From contig JAKADJ010000026.1 of NCBI GenBank assembly GCA_021820645.1, forward strand, positions 1-14,739: a stretch of DNA of 14,739 nt. Reading direction: 5' to 3'. Position numbers and translations under genes: made by a program. Shown in pieces: positions 1 to 6,244 of this stretch (positions are counted from its first letter, which is position 1; each line of letters opens with the position of its first letter). The DNA is from Bacillota bacterium. Lineage in GTDB: Bacteria > Bacillota_E > Sulfobacillia > Sulfobacillales > Sulfobacillaceae. The notes under the pieces were generated by a model. The model saw only the letters and a program-made list of their open reading frames with translations, did not search any database and was not told where the DNA came from.

Positions 1-65
1 CGACTTGCATGTATTAAGCACGCCGCCAGCGTTCGTCCTGAGCCAGGATCAAACTCTCCATGACT
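1..65 (-). rRNA. rrs: 16S ribosomal RNA, 5' end only (partial)
   Basis: Read on the minus strand, this stretch contains the universal 16S 5' motif GAGAGTTTGATCCTGGCTCA followed by the GACGAACGCTGGCGGCGTG helix and ATACATGCAAGTCG, the classical 8-27F primer region. Only the first roughly 65 nucleotides of the gene are present; the rest lies beyond the left edge of the window. The exact mature 5' end is placed by analogy with Bacillus 16S and may be off by a few bases. The sequence type fits Bacillota. A promoter and antitermination-like leader lie directly upstream, so this is the first gene of an rrn operon. Confidence 0.97.
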
Positions 66-110
66 CTGCTGACTTCTTTATGGTCTTACGTTTTGCGTGA
101 CTGACGATAT

Positions 111-148
111 AGTTTTCAAGGACCGGGCAATCAGTGTTCTTTCGAACA
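111..148 (-). promoter_or_regulatory. rrn leader: boxA-like antitermination element and GAAA-loop hairpin
   Basis: On the minus strand the rRNA leader first forms a perfect 5-bp hairpin TGTTC-GAAA-GAACA (135-148). It then contains GGTCCTTGAAAACT (111-124), which resembles the boxA of Firmicutes rRNA leaders (TGNTCTTTGAAAACT type). In known rrn operons such elements recruit the Nus antitermination factors. Their position between the promoter and the 16S 5' end is as expected. The match is by eye and the hairpin is short. Confidence 0.6.
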
Positions 149-157
149 GCAAAATGT

Positions 158-186
158 ATCTTACCACGCTCCCAATCAAGATGCAA
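158..186 (-). promoter_or_regulatory. rRNA operon promoter, sigma-A type
   Basis: On the minus strand there is a -35 box TTGCAT (181-186), a spacer of exactly 17 bp and a -10 box TAAGAT (158-163). Transcription would start near position 151, giving a leader of about 85 nt before 16S. The spacing is ideal and the gene order fits, so this is a convincing rrn promoter. It begins only 46 bp after the fumC stop codon, so the fumC terminator region and the promoter upstream region are nearly merged. Confidence 0.75.
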
Positions 187-210
187 GGAGATTCGACAAC
201 TTCCTCATAC

Positions 211-233
211 AAAAATCGCGTCAGATGACACGC
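211..233 (-). terminator. possible weak terminator after fumC
   Basis: On the minus strand GCGT (230-233, starting in the fumC stop codon) can pair with ACGC (218-221), followed after two bases by five T (211-215). The stem is only four base pairs with an eight-base loop, so this is weak on its own. It is the only terminator-like element between fumC and the rRNA promoter. Confidence 0.3.
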
Positions 234-1630
234 TAACTCTGAGGCTCAGTCATCTTTTCGAGATTTAACGCACGATCTAAGGTTTCTTCATCCATGAGCT
301 TCTGTTCCCGAACCACTTGACGCACGGTTTTCCCTTCGGCAAATGCGGTTTTTGCCACCACCGCAGCCTGGTCATATCCGATAAACGGATTCAATGCCGT
401 CGCCATGGCGGTATTCATCTCGACGTATCCGGTCACTCGTTCCACGTCCGCTTCTAGTCCCATCAATGCAAATTCGGTCAGGACTCTTATGCCATTAGCC
501 AAAATCGTCACCGCGTGCAATAAATTGTACGCAATGACCGGCATCATGACGTTCAATTCCAATTGTGCCCCACTGACGGCCGCTTGAATCGTGGTATCGT
601 TTCCCACCACCTGATAGCAAATCATGTTCATCATTTCTGCCATCACCGGATTGACTTTACCGGGCATGATAGAGGAACCAGGCTGAACCGCGGGCAGTTT
701 CAACTCCCCAATTCCTGTCCGGGGACCAGAACTTAAGAGTCGCAGGTCACTCGCGATTTTACCCACGGCTGTCGCCAACCCTCGTAAGGTACCAGACACC
801 TCCAACACCGCATCAAGATTTTGAATGAAGGTAAACATATTGTCCGGTTGCTTAAACGGCAATCGAGTTTTTTCTGCCACAGCACGGGTTGCCCATTCTT
901 TATATTGCGGGTGCGCGTTAATGCCGGTTCCCACCGCGTTCCCACCCAGGCCAATGGCAAAAAGGCGTTGCACCCGCTCCGCTAAGCTCTCCTGCCAATA
1001 CCTGAGTGCACCTGCATATCCTCCAATCTCTTGACCAAGCCGCATCGGTACCGCGTCTTGCAAGTGCGTTCGGCCCGATTTAACGATCCCCATCCACGAT
1101 TCTGCCTTCATCTCCAAAACCTGCGCCGCCTTATCGATCACAGGGAGTAAGTCATGAACAATCGCTTCGGCTCCCGCAATATGGATTGCCACGTGAATGG
1201 TATCGTTGGTCGACTGCGCCATGTTGACTTGGTCGTTGGGGTGCACCAATTCAGTGTCGCCTCGCTGGCCGCCTAAAATTTCTTGGGCCCGACTCGCAAT
1301 AACCTCATTCGCATTCATATTTTGGGAAGTACCGGCTCCGGCTTGATACACATCCACCACAAAATGACTATCATAACGTCCCTCAATCACTTCGTCGGCG
1401 GCCTGCATGATTGCGTCGGCCACTTTCGCGTCCAACACTCCTGCATCCCGATTGGCCTTAGCCGCCGCCCATTTAATCACGCCTTGAGCACGGATAAAGC
1501 GCCGAGGTAACCGCAGCCCACTAATGGGAAAGTTCTGTACAGCGCGTTGTGTTTGTGGGCCCCAATAGGCCTCTATTGGTACTCTTACCTCGCCCAAAGA
1601 ATCTTTACTAACACGAAATGACTCTGACAC
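233..1630 (-). CDS. fumC: class II fumarate hydratase (fumarase C)
   Basis: Probable fumarase C: reversible hydration of fumarate to L-malate in the TCA cycle, a cytoplasmic homotetramer. From the GTG at 1630 the product has 465 aa, the usual length. Family marks are WGPQTQRAVQNFPISG near the N-terminus (about residues 23-38), GTSQNMNANEV (about 100-110), SGRTHLQDAVP with the catalytic His at about 189, and the signature GSSIMPGKVNP at 318-328 with the mobile-loop serine. The GTG is chosen because AAGGAG stands 11 nt upstream and the product starts right before the conserved SKDSLGEVRVP. An ATG at 1744 would add 38 residues unlike the family and has no ribosome binding site. Aspartate ammonia-lyase is the main alternative, because SSGPR and NDTTI resemble aspartases. 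MPGKVNP rather than MPAKVNP favours fumarase. The gene stands alone between a terminator and the rrn promoter. Confidence 0.88.
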   Translation of the reverse strand: MSESFRVSKDSLGEVRVPIEAYWGPQTQRAVQNFPISGLRLPRRFIRAQGVIKWAAAKANRDAGVLDAKVADAIMQAADEVIEGRYDSHFVVDVYQAGAGTSQNMNANEVIASRAQEILGGQRGDTELVHPNDQVNMAQSTNDTIHVAIHIAGAEAIVHDLLPVIDKAAQVLEMKAESWMGIVKSGRTHLQDAVPMRLGQEIGGYAGALRYWQESLAERVQRLFAIGLGGNAVGTGINAHPQYKEWATRAVAEKTRLPFKQPDNMFTFIQNLDAVLEVSGTLRGLATAVGKIASDLRLLSSGPRTGIGELKLPAVQPGSSIMPGKVNPVMAEMMNMICYQVVGNDTTIQAAVSGAQLELNVMMPVIAYNLLHAVTILANGIRVLTEFALMGLEADVERVTGYVEMNTAMATALNPFIGYDQAAVVAKTAFAEGKTVRQVVREQKLMDEETLDRALNLEKMTEPQS

Positions 1631-1696
1631 GACCGAAACCACTCCTTCGAATCGAATGATCCACCCTATTTTCCATCCGGTGGTTATCCCAGATCT

Positions 1697-1744
1697 ATTG
1701 TACTCTCTCGATGCCTGCACGTGGAGTGGCATTTCCGCAGGCAT
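1697..1744 (-). promoter_or_regulatory. candidate fumC promoter region with inverted repeat
   Basis: On the minus strand a -10-like TACAAT lies at 1697-1702, about 70 bp before the fumC GTG, but no good -35 box is seen 16-18 bp upstream. A perfect 8-bp inverted repeat, ATGCCTGC/GCAGGCAT (1737-1744 and 1711-1718), flanks the expected -35 region with an 18-bp gap. This arrangement would suit a regulator binding site where the weak -35 needs help or is blocked. That function is inference. Confidence 0.35.
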
Positions 1745-1822
1745 TTTATACGTCTGCGATCACCAAGATATCTTTTGAGCACTAAAACGGGCCAACGTCG
1801 ATGAGAAACCTCGATCCCGGAT

Positions 1823-1869
1823 ACAATAAGGCCCGGATCCCATGTGTCGCGGGATCCGGGCCTTATTGT
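1823..1869. terminator. strong hairpin terminator, possibly bidirectional
   Basis: Two perfect 19-bp complementary arms (1823-1841 and 1851-1869) are separated by a 9-base loop. The arms contain the GC-rich core GGCCCGGATCCC and AT-rich ends (AATAAGG/CCTTATT), so a U-rich 3' side exists on both strands. It starts 10 bp after the stop of the small minus-strand gene at 1880-2047 and stands before fumC. It most likely ends that transcript. Confidence 0.85.
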
Positions 1870-1879
1870 CGGTGGGTCT

Positions 1880-2047
1880 TTATTCCGCCATAGCGGTCTG
1901 ACCCTGATTCTCAAGTGCTCGGCTTAAGAGAGAACGCATCACCTCAGAAGGCGGGGTCTTCGTCTGCCGGGCAATACGTTGTACCTCACGAATTTGCCAT
2001 GTATATAGATAGTAGTCCGCACGCTTTTGATCTCGGGTTGCCTTCAT
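1880..2047 (-). CDS. small ribbon-helix-helix-type protein (55 aa)
   Basis: A 55-aa protein, MKATRDQKRADYYLYTWQ..., ending ...QTAMAE. A short basic start and beta-strand-like segment (DYYLYTW, residues 11-17) is followed by a helix (IREVQRIARQTK, about 19-30), a turn with TPPSEV, and a second helix (MRSLLSRALE, about 37-46). This is the order of the ribbon-helix-helix (Arc/CopG/MetJ) DNA-binding fold; such proteins bind operators as dimers and often act as repressors or antitoxins. The ribosome binding site GAGGAGG lies 7 nt before the ATG, very strong, so the gene is probably real despite its size. No toxin-like partner is adjacent: rbsK lies upstream and a strong terminator directly follows. 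The fold call is from pattern only, and the target is unknown. Confidence 0.75.
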   Translation of the reverse strand: MKATRDQKRADYYLYTWQIREVQRIARQTKTPPSEVMRSLLSRALENQGQTAMAE

Positions 2048-2096
2048 GAATCCGCCTCCTCATAAAACCTCTTTGGTAGGTATAACGCTTCCCTAC

Positions 2097-2127
2097 AAAA
2101 AAGGTTACCGCGAGTCGGAGCCTTTTT
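2097..2127 (-). terminator. hairpin terminator downstream of rbsK
   Basis: On the minus strand GAAAAAGG (from 2127) pairs with CCTTTTTT (to 2097), with an inner CCG/CGG pairing. The run of six T closes the 3' side. It lies between rbsK and the small RHH gene, about 50 bp before the latter's start, and likely separates their transcripts. The opposite orientation also gives a T-run, so it may work both ways. Confidence 0.5.
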
Positions 2128-2136
2128 CGGATATTT

Positions 2137-2247
2137 TTAAGCTGCCGCAGAAGTCAAGCACAGCGCCTCTTGAATTTTTTGCGATGAAGAAGATCCGACC
2201 CAGCCTGATCTTCTGGGACGCCCGAGGTTCTCTACAGTGCCAAACAT
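2137..2247 (-). CDS. possible coupled mini-ORF after rbsK (36 aa)
   Basis: An ATG two bases after the rbsK stop opens a 36-aa frame, MFGTVENLGRPRRSGWVG... ending LCLTSAAA. GAGGTGG at the rbsK 3' end lies 10 nt upstream and could serve as ribosome binding site, so translation could be coupled to rbsK. The peptide is basic and serine-rich (SSSS) with no known domain. Inside it are two mutually exclusive hairpins: AGAAGATC/GATCTTCT (2207-2214 with 2188-2195) and CCCAG/CTGGG (2213-2217 with 2199-2203). It could be a real small protein, a leader-like element or chance; I cannot decide. Confidence 0.3.
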   Translation of the reverse strand: MFGTVENLGRPRRSGWVGSSSSQKIQEALCLTSAAA

Positions 2248-2249
2248 CT

Positions 2250-3149
2250 CTAAGACACCACCTCTTTTAGCCACGGAAAAGATGTCTGGGCACCGGCCTT
2301 GGTGGTAGATAGGGCCGCTGCATGATTCGCGACGCGAATCGCGTCGCCTAGGCCGTCTCCGTGGTCCAGGCGTGCTGCGAGGGCACCTGCAAAGGTGTCG
2401 CCCGCCCCGACTGCATCGATCGCTTCTACCTCGACCCCGGGTTCATAGAAAAGCCCCCGGGAAGTCGCCCAGACCACGCCATCTGCGCCCAATTTAACAA
2501 TCCCGACTTGGGCCCCCCGCGACCGCAAGTGCCGCGCGGCAACTTTGGCTGACCGCACATCGCTCACTTCGACCCCAGTCACAATCTCGGCTTCCCCCTG
2601 GTTCGGCATCACCAGATCGGCTTTAAACAATGACTGAGGAAATCCCCGGTCCGCCGGTGCGGGATCCCAGAGGATGCGAGCCCCGACTTTTTTGGCCATC
2701 AGCATCGCGCGCTCCACGACCTCGAGAGGGATCTCACATTGCACCACCAACAGATCGTTCGGACCTAGCACTTGTTGGAGATCGGCCAAGGCATCGGACC
2801 CCACCTCGGCGTTGGCGCCGGGGATTACCGTGATGGCATTTTGCCCACCGTCTTCGACGGTAATGAACGCGAGTCCCGTGGCCTTTGTCTTGCTCACCTC
2901 GAGATGGCTCAGGTCGACCCCATCCTGCCGTAAAAACTTTAGGGCTTGCATGGCAAACGCATCCTCGCCAATCATGCCCAACAAAATAGTGGTCGCTCCC
3001 ATTCGACGTGCCGCTAATGCCTGGTTCGCGCCTTTGCCCCCGGGCACCAATAGCATAGACCGAGCCAATCGGGTCTCCCCAGCCTTTGGCACTTGATCGA
3101 TCCGCGCTACTAAGTCGAGGTTGATACTCCCCAAAACCACCACACTCAT
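2250..3149 (-). CDS. rbsK: ribokinase
   Basis: Phosphorylates D-ribose with ATP to ribose 5-phosphate, feeding the pentose phosphate pathway; cytoplasmic PfkB-family sugar kinase. The 299 aa are typical. Seen are the N-terminal GSINLDLV strand, the substrate-binding GGKGANQA (37-44), the NQGEAE segment in mid-protein, the PfkB signature DAVGAGDTFAGAL (245-257) with the catalytic base Asp at 250, and TTKAGAQTSFP near the C-terminus, typical of ribokinases that bind a monovalent cation. The ATG start has AAGG about 10 nt upstream. No ribose transporter or RbsR-type repressor is adjacent, so the ribose source is not shown; it may recycle nucleoside-derived ribose. Another PfkB sugar substrate (for example deoxyribose) cannot be excluded. 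Confidence 0.92.
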   Translation of the reverse strand: MSVVVLGSINLDLVARIDQVPKAGETRLARSMLLVPGGKGANQALAARRMGATTILLGMIGEDAFAMQALKFLRQDGVDLSHLEVSKTKATGLAFITVEDGGQNAITVIPGANAEVGSDALADLQQVLGPNDLLVVQCEIPLEVVERAMLMAKKVGARILWDPAPADRGFPQSLFKADLVMPNQGEAEIVTGVEVSDVRSAKVAARHLRSRGAQVGIVKLGADGVVWATSRGLFYEPGVEVEAIDAVGAGDTFAGALAARLDHGDGLGDAIRVANHAAALSTTKAGAQTSFPWLKEVVS

Positions 3150-3195
3150 GCCTCAGTCGCCTTCTTCCTGTTACTGCTTCTTACGTACCATTCGC

Positions 3196-3223
3196 GTTTG
3201 CTGGACGAATTTCCTGTTTGCTG
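3196..3223. repeat. two 8-bp direct repeats, 20-bp period
   Basis: GTTTGCTG occurs at 3196-3203 and 3216-3223, exactly 20 bp (about two helical turns) apart, in the divergent gap between rbsK and the serine hydrolase gene. Same-face spacing would suit a dimeric or cooperative DNA-binding protein. With only two copies, chance is possible. Confidence 0.3.
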
Positions 3224-3289
3224 TCCCTATTCTCGAGAGAGATGATATTATTGGAATTATGAAACGGACCCTGAGAAAGGCGGTTATCA

Positions 3290-4075
3290 GTGATGACCCT
3301 CACCCCACTGTTGGATAACGCCCCCGGTAACTATGGCGTGTTTGCCGTGAACCTTCGCACTATGAAGACGGTCGCCTATCATGAAAAGGACGTTTTCCCC
3401 TCGGCTAGTACCATCAAGATTCCCATAATGATCGAACTCTATCGCCGAGTTGAAGAGGAAAACCTCTCATTGGATGCCATGGTCACCATGCGTGCCGAGG
3501 ACCAGGTGGATGGATCCGGCGTATTATTCGACCTAACCCCGGGACACGCCTATAGCTTACGGGATTTAAATACATTAATGATTACGGTATCGGATAACAC
3601 GGCAACCAACTTACTCATTGACTTTTTGGGTGTTGACGCGATTAACAGTACGATGCGACGACTCGGAATCCATGACACAGAACTGGTGCGACGTCTGCAA
3701 CGCGTTCCGACCGAGCGAGCCTCGGTGAATCGAGCCACCGCCTACGACATGGCCCAACTCATGGTCCGCTTAGCCCAAGGCGAAGCCATCTCGCTCGCGG
3801 TCAGTAATCGCATGATTGAGGTGATGAAGCGCTGCCAGGCCCCGGTGAGTATCACGACCGTCGCGCCTCAACAAAGCTACACGGGACAGCCCCCAACCGT
3901 TACGGTGGCGCACAAGACCGGCTCGCTCTCCGATGCCTGCCATGACGTAGGGGTCGTCTATATGAGTGACGGCCTTTCTTATGCTGCAGCTCTTATGAGC
4001 CAAGGCGCCCCTTACGATAAGCTCGCACCCATTCTACGAAGAGTCGGCCGAGCATTACCCGCCCTGTTGCGTTAG
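3290..4075 (+). CDS. class A beta-lactamase-fold serine hydrolase
   Basis: A 261-aa protein of the PenP/beta-lactamase-2 type. The three active-site elements are present in order: SxxK as S40-T-I-K43, SDN at 101-103, and HKTGS at 208-212. The Omega-loop motif ExxLN carrying the deacylating Glu166 of true class A enzymes is not recognisable; the matching stretch reads LVRRLQRVPTERASVN. No signal peptide is present, so the protein seems cytoplasmic, unlike ordinary beta-lactamases. It may therefore be an esterase, peptidase or penicillin-interacting hydrolase rather than a resistance enzyme. The start is GTG at 3290, or the next codon ATG at 3293, preceded by AAAGGCGG. The stop is 7 bp from the convergent CBS gene, with no terminator between them. 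Homologues of this form are common in Firmicutes and mostly uncharacterised. Confidence 0.82.
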   Translation: MMTLTPLLDNAPGNYGVFAVNLRTMKTVAYHEKDVFPSASTIKIPIMIELYRRVEEENLSLDAMVTMRAEDQVDGSGVLFDLTPGHAYSLRDLNTLMITVSDNTATNLLIDFLGVDAINSTMRRLGIHDTELVRRLQRVPTERASVNRATAYDMAQLMVRLAQGEAISLAVSNRMIEVMKRCQAPVSITTVAPQQSYTGQPPTVTVAHKTGSLSDACHDVGVVYMSDGLSYAAALMSQGAPYDKLAPILRRVGRALPALLR

Positions 4076-4082
4076 CGGCCAC

Positions 4083-4544
4083 CTAGGGTGTACCAACCCG
4101 GCGGACCAGCCATCGCACGATGTCATTACGCGTCACAACCCCGATCATCCGGGAATGCTCGATGACAAATACCCGACGTATACTTTGGCGGAGCATCAGG
4201 TCCACGATTTCTCCGACCGGAGTATCAGGTGTCACGGTAATCGGCGAACGGCTCATCATCTTAGCTACCGACTGCTTTAACAATTGATCTCGATCCTGAC
4301 GCCAAACGTTTTCGTCGATGATGACATGGGTAGGCCCGAGCAGGGTATGGTAAACCTTTTGAGCCCGCTGTTGGACGGAGCGAAGCACATCGCCGCCGGT
4401 AATCACCCCGACCAGATGGTCCTCTCGATCTACCACGGGCAACCCACTAATGGTATGCTCCTTCAGGAGTGATACGGCCTCGCCGATCGAGGCGCTGTTG
4501 GCAATCTTGATGACATCCCGCGTCATGATTTCTTTAGCAATCAC
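4083..4544 (-). CDS. two-CBS-domain protein
   Basis: A 153-aa stand-alone CBS pair (Bateman module). The first domain covers about residues 1-60 (IMTRDVIKIANSASIGEAV...ISGLPVVD...LVGVITGGDVLR), the second about 95-150 (MMSRSPITVTPDTPVGEIV...RRVFVIE...MIGVVTRNDIVRWL). Both show the G-x-(I/V)-(S/T)-x-x-D nucleotide-binding end (GVITGGD, GVVTRND). Such proteins bind adenosine nucleotides and act as energy or signal sensors, often in trans on a partner. An insertion of about 35 residues, with a charged VYHTLLGPTHVIIDENVWRQDRD segment, lies between the domains. Start is GTG at 4544 with GGGGGAG 5 nt upstream. The divergent neighbour is an MFS transporter; a functional link is not shown. Confidence 0.88.
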   Translation of the reverse strand: MIAKEIMTRDVIKIANSASIGEAVSLLKEHTISGLPVVDREDHLVGVITGGDVLRSVQQRAQKVYHTLLGPTHVIIDENVWRQDRDQLLKQSVAKMMSRSPITVTPDTPVGEIVDLMLRQSIRRVFVIEHSRMIGVVTRNDIVRWLVRRVGTP

Positions 4545-4579
4545 GATGGCTCCCCCTCGTTCCAGTGACTTCCATTTTT

Positions 4580-4603
4580 ATTGTACTTCAATTCTGTTAC
4601 AAT
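4580..4603. promoter_or_regulatory. dyad in divergent CBS/MFS promoter region
   Basis: ATTGTA (4580-4585) and TACAAT (4598-4603) form perfect outer arms of a 24-bp imperfect palindrome (8 of 12 positions symmetric). It lies between the divergent CBS-protein and MFS genes. TACAAT also looks like a -10 box on both strands, and TATACT at 4617-4622 is another possible -10 for the MFS gene. No convincing -35 boxes were found. It may be an operator, overlapping -10 boxes, or both. Confidence 0.35.
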
Positions 4604-4658
4604 GGCTCCCGGATACTATACTGGCCATCCGAGCATCGTGGTTGAAGGAGGGGTTCTT

Positions 4659-5864
4659 GTGCGGATATTTAAGCACTTCATTGATCCCACCCTACCACGA
4701 ACTTTCTACATATTGCTCATTGGTCGATTCTTTAATTTAGTCGGGAACTCGTTGGTATTTCCCTTTATCACCATCTATCTGGCCACACGGCTTCACGCCC
4801 CAATGAGCACTGTCGGACTCGTCATGGTCTTTTACGGCGGGGCCCAGGTGTTGTCGGTGTTAGTCGGTGGCGTGTGGAGTGACAAGTTTGGCCGCCGACG
4901 CGTGATGCTACTGTCCTTAATCTCAGGAGCCTTGTTAACATTCCTCGTCGGACTACCCACAACACCATCGCTCCTCATTATCTTTTTAGCCGGGATGGGC
5001 TTCACCGTCCCATTGTTTCAACCGGCATCGATGGCAGCGGTTGGCGATATGGTGCCACCCCAGCGTTTAAGCTATGCCTATGGGTTGATGCGCATGGCTA
5101 GCAATGCGGGGATTATCATCGGCCCCATGCTCGGTGGGTTCCTCGCTGACCACTCATTCTTTTGGATTTTTTGCCTAGACGCTGTATCCATGTTGATCTT
5201 TCTCGTCATTATCTTTGTTGCCATCCCCGAAACGCGCCCCACCCAGCGCGTTGCGACGGTCAGCCCAGGAAGTCTTAGGGACGTGGCGCGAGATCCGATG
5301 TTTATCCGATTTGCGCTGCTATGGAGTCTTACCAGCTTAGTGTACTCGCAGCTCTTCATGGTAGTGCCCGCCTATTTACATCTCCAACTCGGGTATCGAC
5401 CGAGCTTTTTCGGCTATCTAGCCGCCGAAAACGCGATTTTGGTCGTCGCCTTACAGCTTCCCATCACCCGGCTCACCCGAGCTATTGCCCGGCCCATTTT
5501 GATGGCATTTGGCACCCTATGTTACGGCATAGGATTTTGGGTGATGCTCACAGGACATGCGCGACCCGTGTTTATCATCGCGGTCGTCGTGATCACCCTC
5601 GGTGAAAACATGATTAACCCTGCTGCTTCAGCCTGGGTGGCCGATCGGGCACCAGAACATCTGCGAGGACGCTACATGGGGTTTTTCAGTTTGGCTAACC
5701 GTGCAGGGTTTGCGGTGGGGCCGCTCACTGGCGGCTTCTTAATGAGTCTCGGCGTAGGACCGTGGCTAGGTGCTACGGGTCTTTTTGCGTTCCTTGCGGC
5801 CTTTGGATTCCAACGATTCTCGCGGCGTGGAGCCACTCCTTCGCCGATGAAGCTATCCCTCTAG
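4659..5864 (+). CDS. MFS transporter, multidrug-efflux type
   Basis: A 401-aa membrane protein with about 12 hydrophobic segments. Motif A of the major facilitator superfamily, GGVWSDKFGRR, is at about residues 70-80 between segments 2 and 3. A second-half counterpart, NPAASAWVADRAPEHLRGRYMGFF, precedes the last segments; the DRAPEHLRGRYMG form is common in drug:H+ antiporters of the MdtG/DHA1 type. Such proteins export small molecules using the proton gradient; the substrate cannot be read from sequence. The start is taken as GTG 4659 because GAAGGAGGGG stands 5 nt upstream and the hydrophilic lead (RIFKHFIDPTLPRTF) fits the family. Starting at an upstream ATT/ATG-like codon would add a non-conserved tail. 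It is followed directly by a long inverted repeat rather than a simple terminator. Confidence 0.9.
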   Translation: MRIFKHFIDPTLPRTFYILLIGRFFNLVGNSLVFPFITIYLATRLHAPMSTVGLVMVFYGGAQVLSVLVGGVWSDKFGRRRVMLLSLISGALLTFLVGLPTTPSLLIIFLAGMGFTVPLFQPASMAAVGDMVPPQRLSYAYGLMRMASNAGIIIGPMLGGFLADHSFFWIFCLDAVSMLIFLVIIFVAIPETRPTQRVATVSPGSLRDVARDPMFIRFALLWSLTSLVYSQLFMVVPAYLHLQLGYRPSFFGYLAAENAILVVALQLPITRLTRAIARPILMAFGTLCYGIGFWVMLTGHARPVFIIAVVVITLGENMINPAASAWVADRAPEHLRGRYMGFFSLANRAGFAVGPLTGGFLMSLGVGPWLGATGLFAFLAAFGFQRFSRRGATPSPMKLSL

Positions 5865-5866
5865 AG

Positions 5867-5969
5867 CGACAATCAGTAGGCCGCTTAGTGCCATCAAGAA
5901 CTTCATGATTAATCTTATCCCTCATGTTCCGCGTGGACCGTTTCAGGTTAATCGGGGCCGTGATTGTCG
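5867..5969. repeat. 103-bp long-range inverted repeat after the MFS gene
   Basis: Starting two bases after the MFS stop, CGACAATCA (5867-5875) pairs with TGATTGTCG (5961-5969). Next inward GGCC (5879-5882) pairs with GGCC (5956-5959), and GATTAA (5907-5912) with TTAATC (5948-5953). Together they could form an extended stem in RNA of either strand. There is no T-run, so it is not a simple terminator. On the minus strand a 17-aa hydrophobic ORF, MKFLMALSGLLIVALEG (5853-5906), starts within it, but has no good ribosome binding site. Nature unknown: structured 3' UTR, small element relic or chance. Confidence 0.4.
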
Positions 5970-6244
5970 TGAAGACTTTTGAGCAAAAGAGGTAGCGCTA
6001 GGTCCGTCCCTTGGTGTGCGAATATCCCCAAATGTTCTTGATTCATATCGCGAAGCATCCCGCTCTAATGTTTAAAGGCGACGCCTCGCGACTCAACCGC
6101 CGTCGTCGTGACCCCCGGACACACCTCCATCTGGGCGTCTTGACGCTGCAAGCCTCCACCGTGCCTCTTAAAGCCCCAGCCACCTGGGCGAGCCCATTCC
6201 TGCCACGCCGTTTTCTCCGCGATGCCCCGGTGACCAACACTCAA
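5948..6244 (-). pseudogene. stop-interrupted coding-like tail after the lipoprotein gene
   Basis: The frame of the 158-aa lipoprotein continues past its TAA for 99 more codons, interrupted only by TAG (6065-6067) before TAA (5948-5950). The first piece is 59 codons and reads like protein (for example GVTTTAVESRGVAFKH before the TAG). After the TAG a 36-aa ORF begins at ATG 6058 (MLRDMNQEHLGIFAHQGTD..., ending KSLHDNHGPD). No family is recognised. It may be a decayed gene (the TAG could derive from a CAG Gln codon), a lost C-terminal part of the lipoprotein, or chance. This and the inverted repeat are all I see in the 380 bp between the MFS gene and the lipoprotein gene. Confidence 0.35.

Noticed and set aside
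1631..1744. N-terminal extension of fumC to the ATG at 1744 (503 aa)
   Set aside because: The extra 38 residues are unlike class II fumarases, lack a ribosome binding site, and overlap the probable promoter and inverted repeat. GTG 1630 with AAGGAG fits better.
4581..4658. MFS start upstream of GTG 4659
   Set aside because: The added 26 residues are not membrane-like or conserved in style and overlap the promoter dyad. A strong GAAGGAGGGG stands just before GTG 4659.
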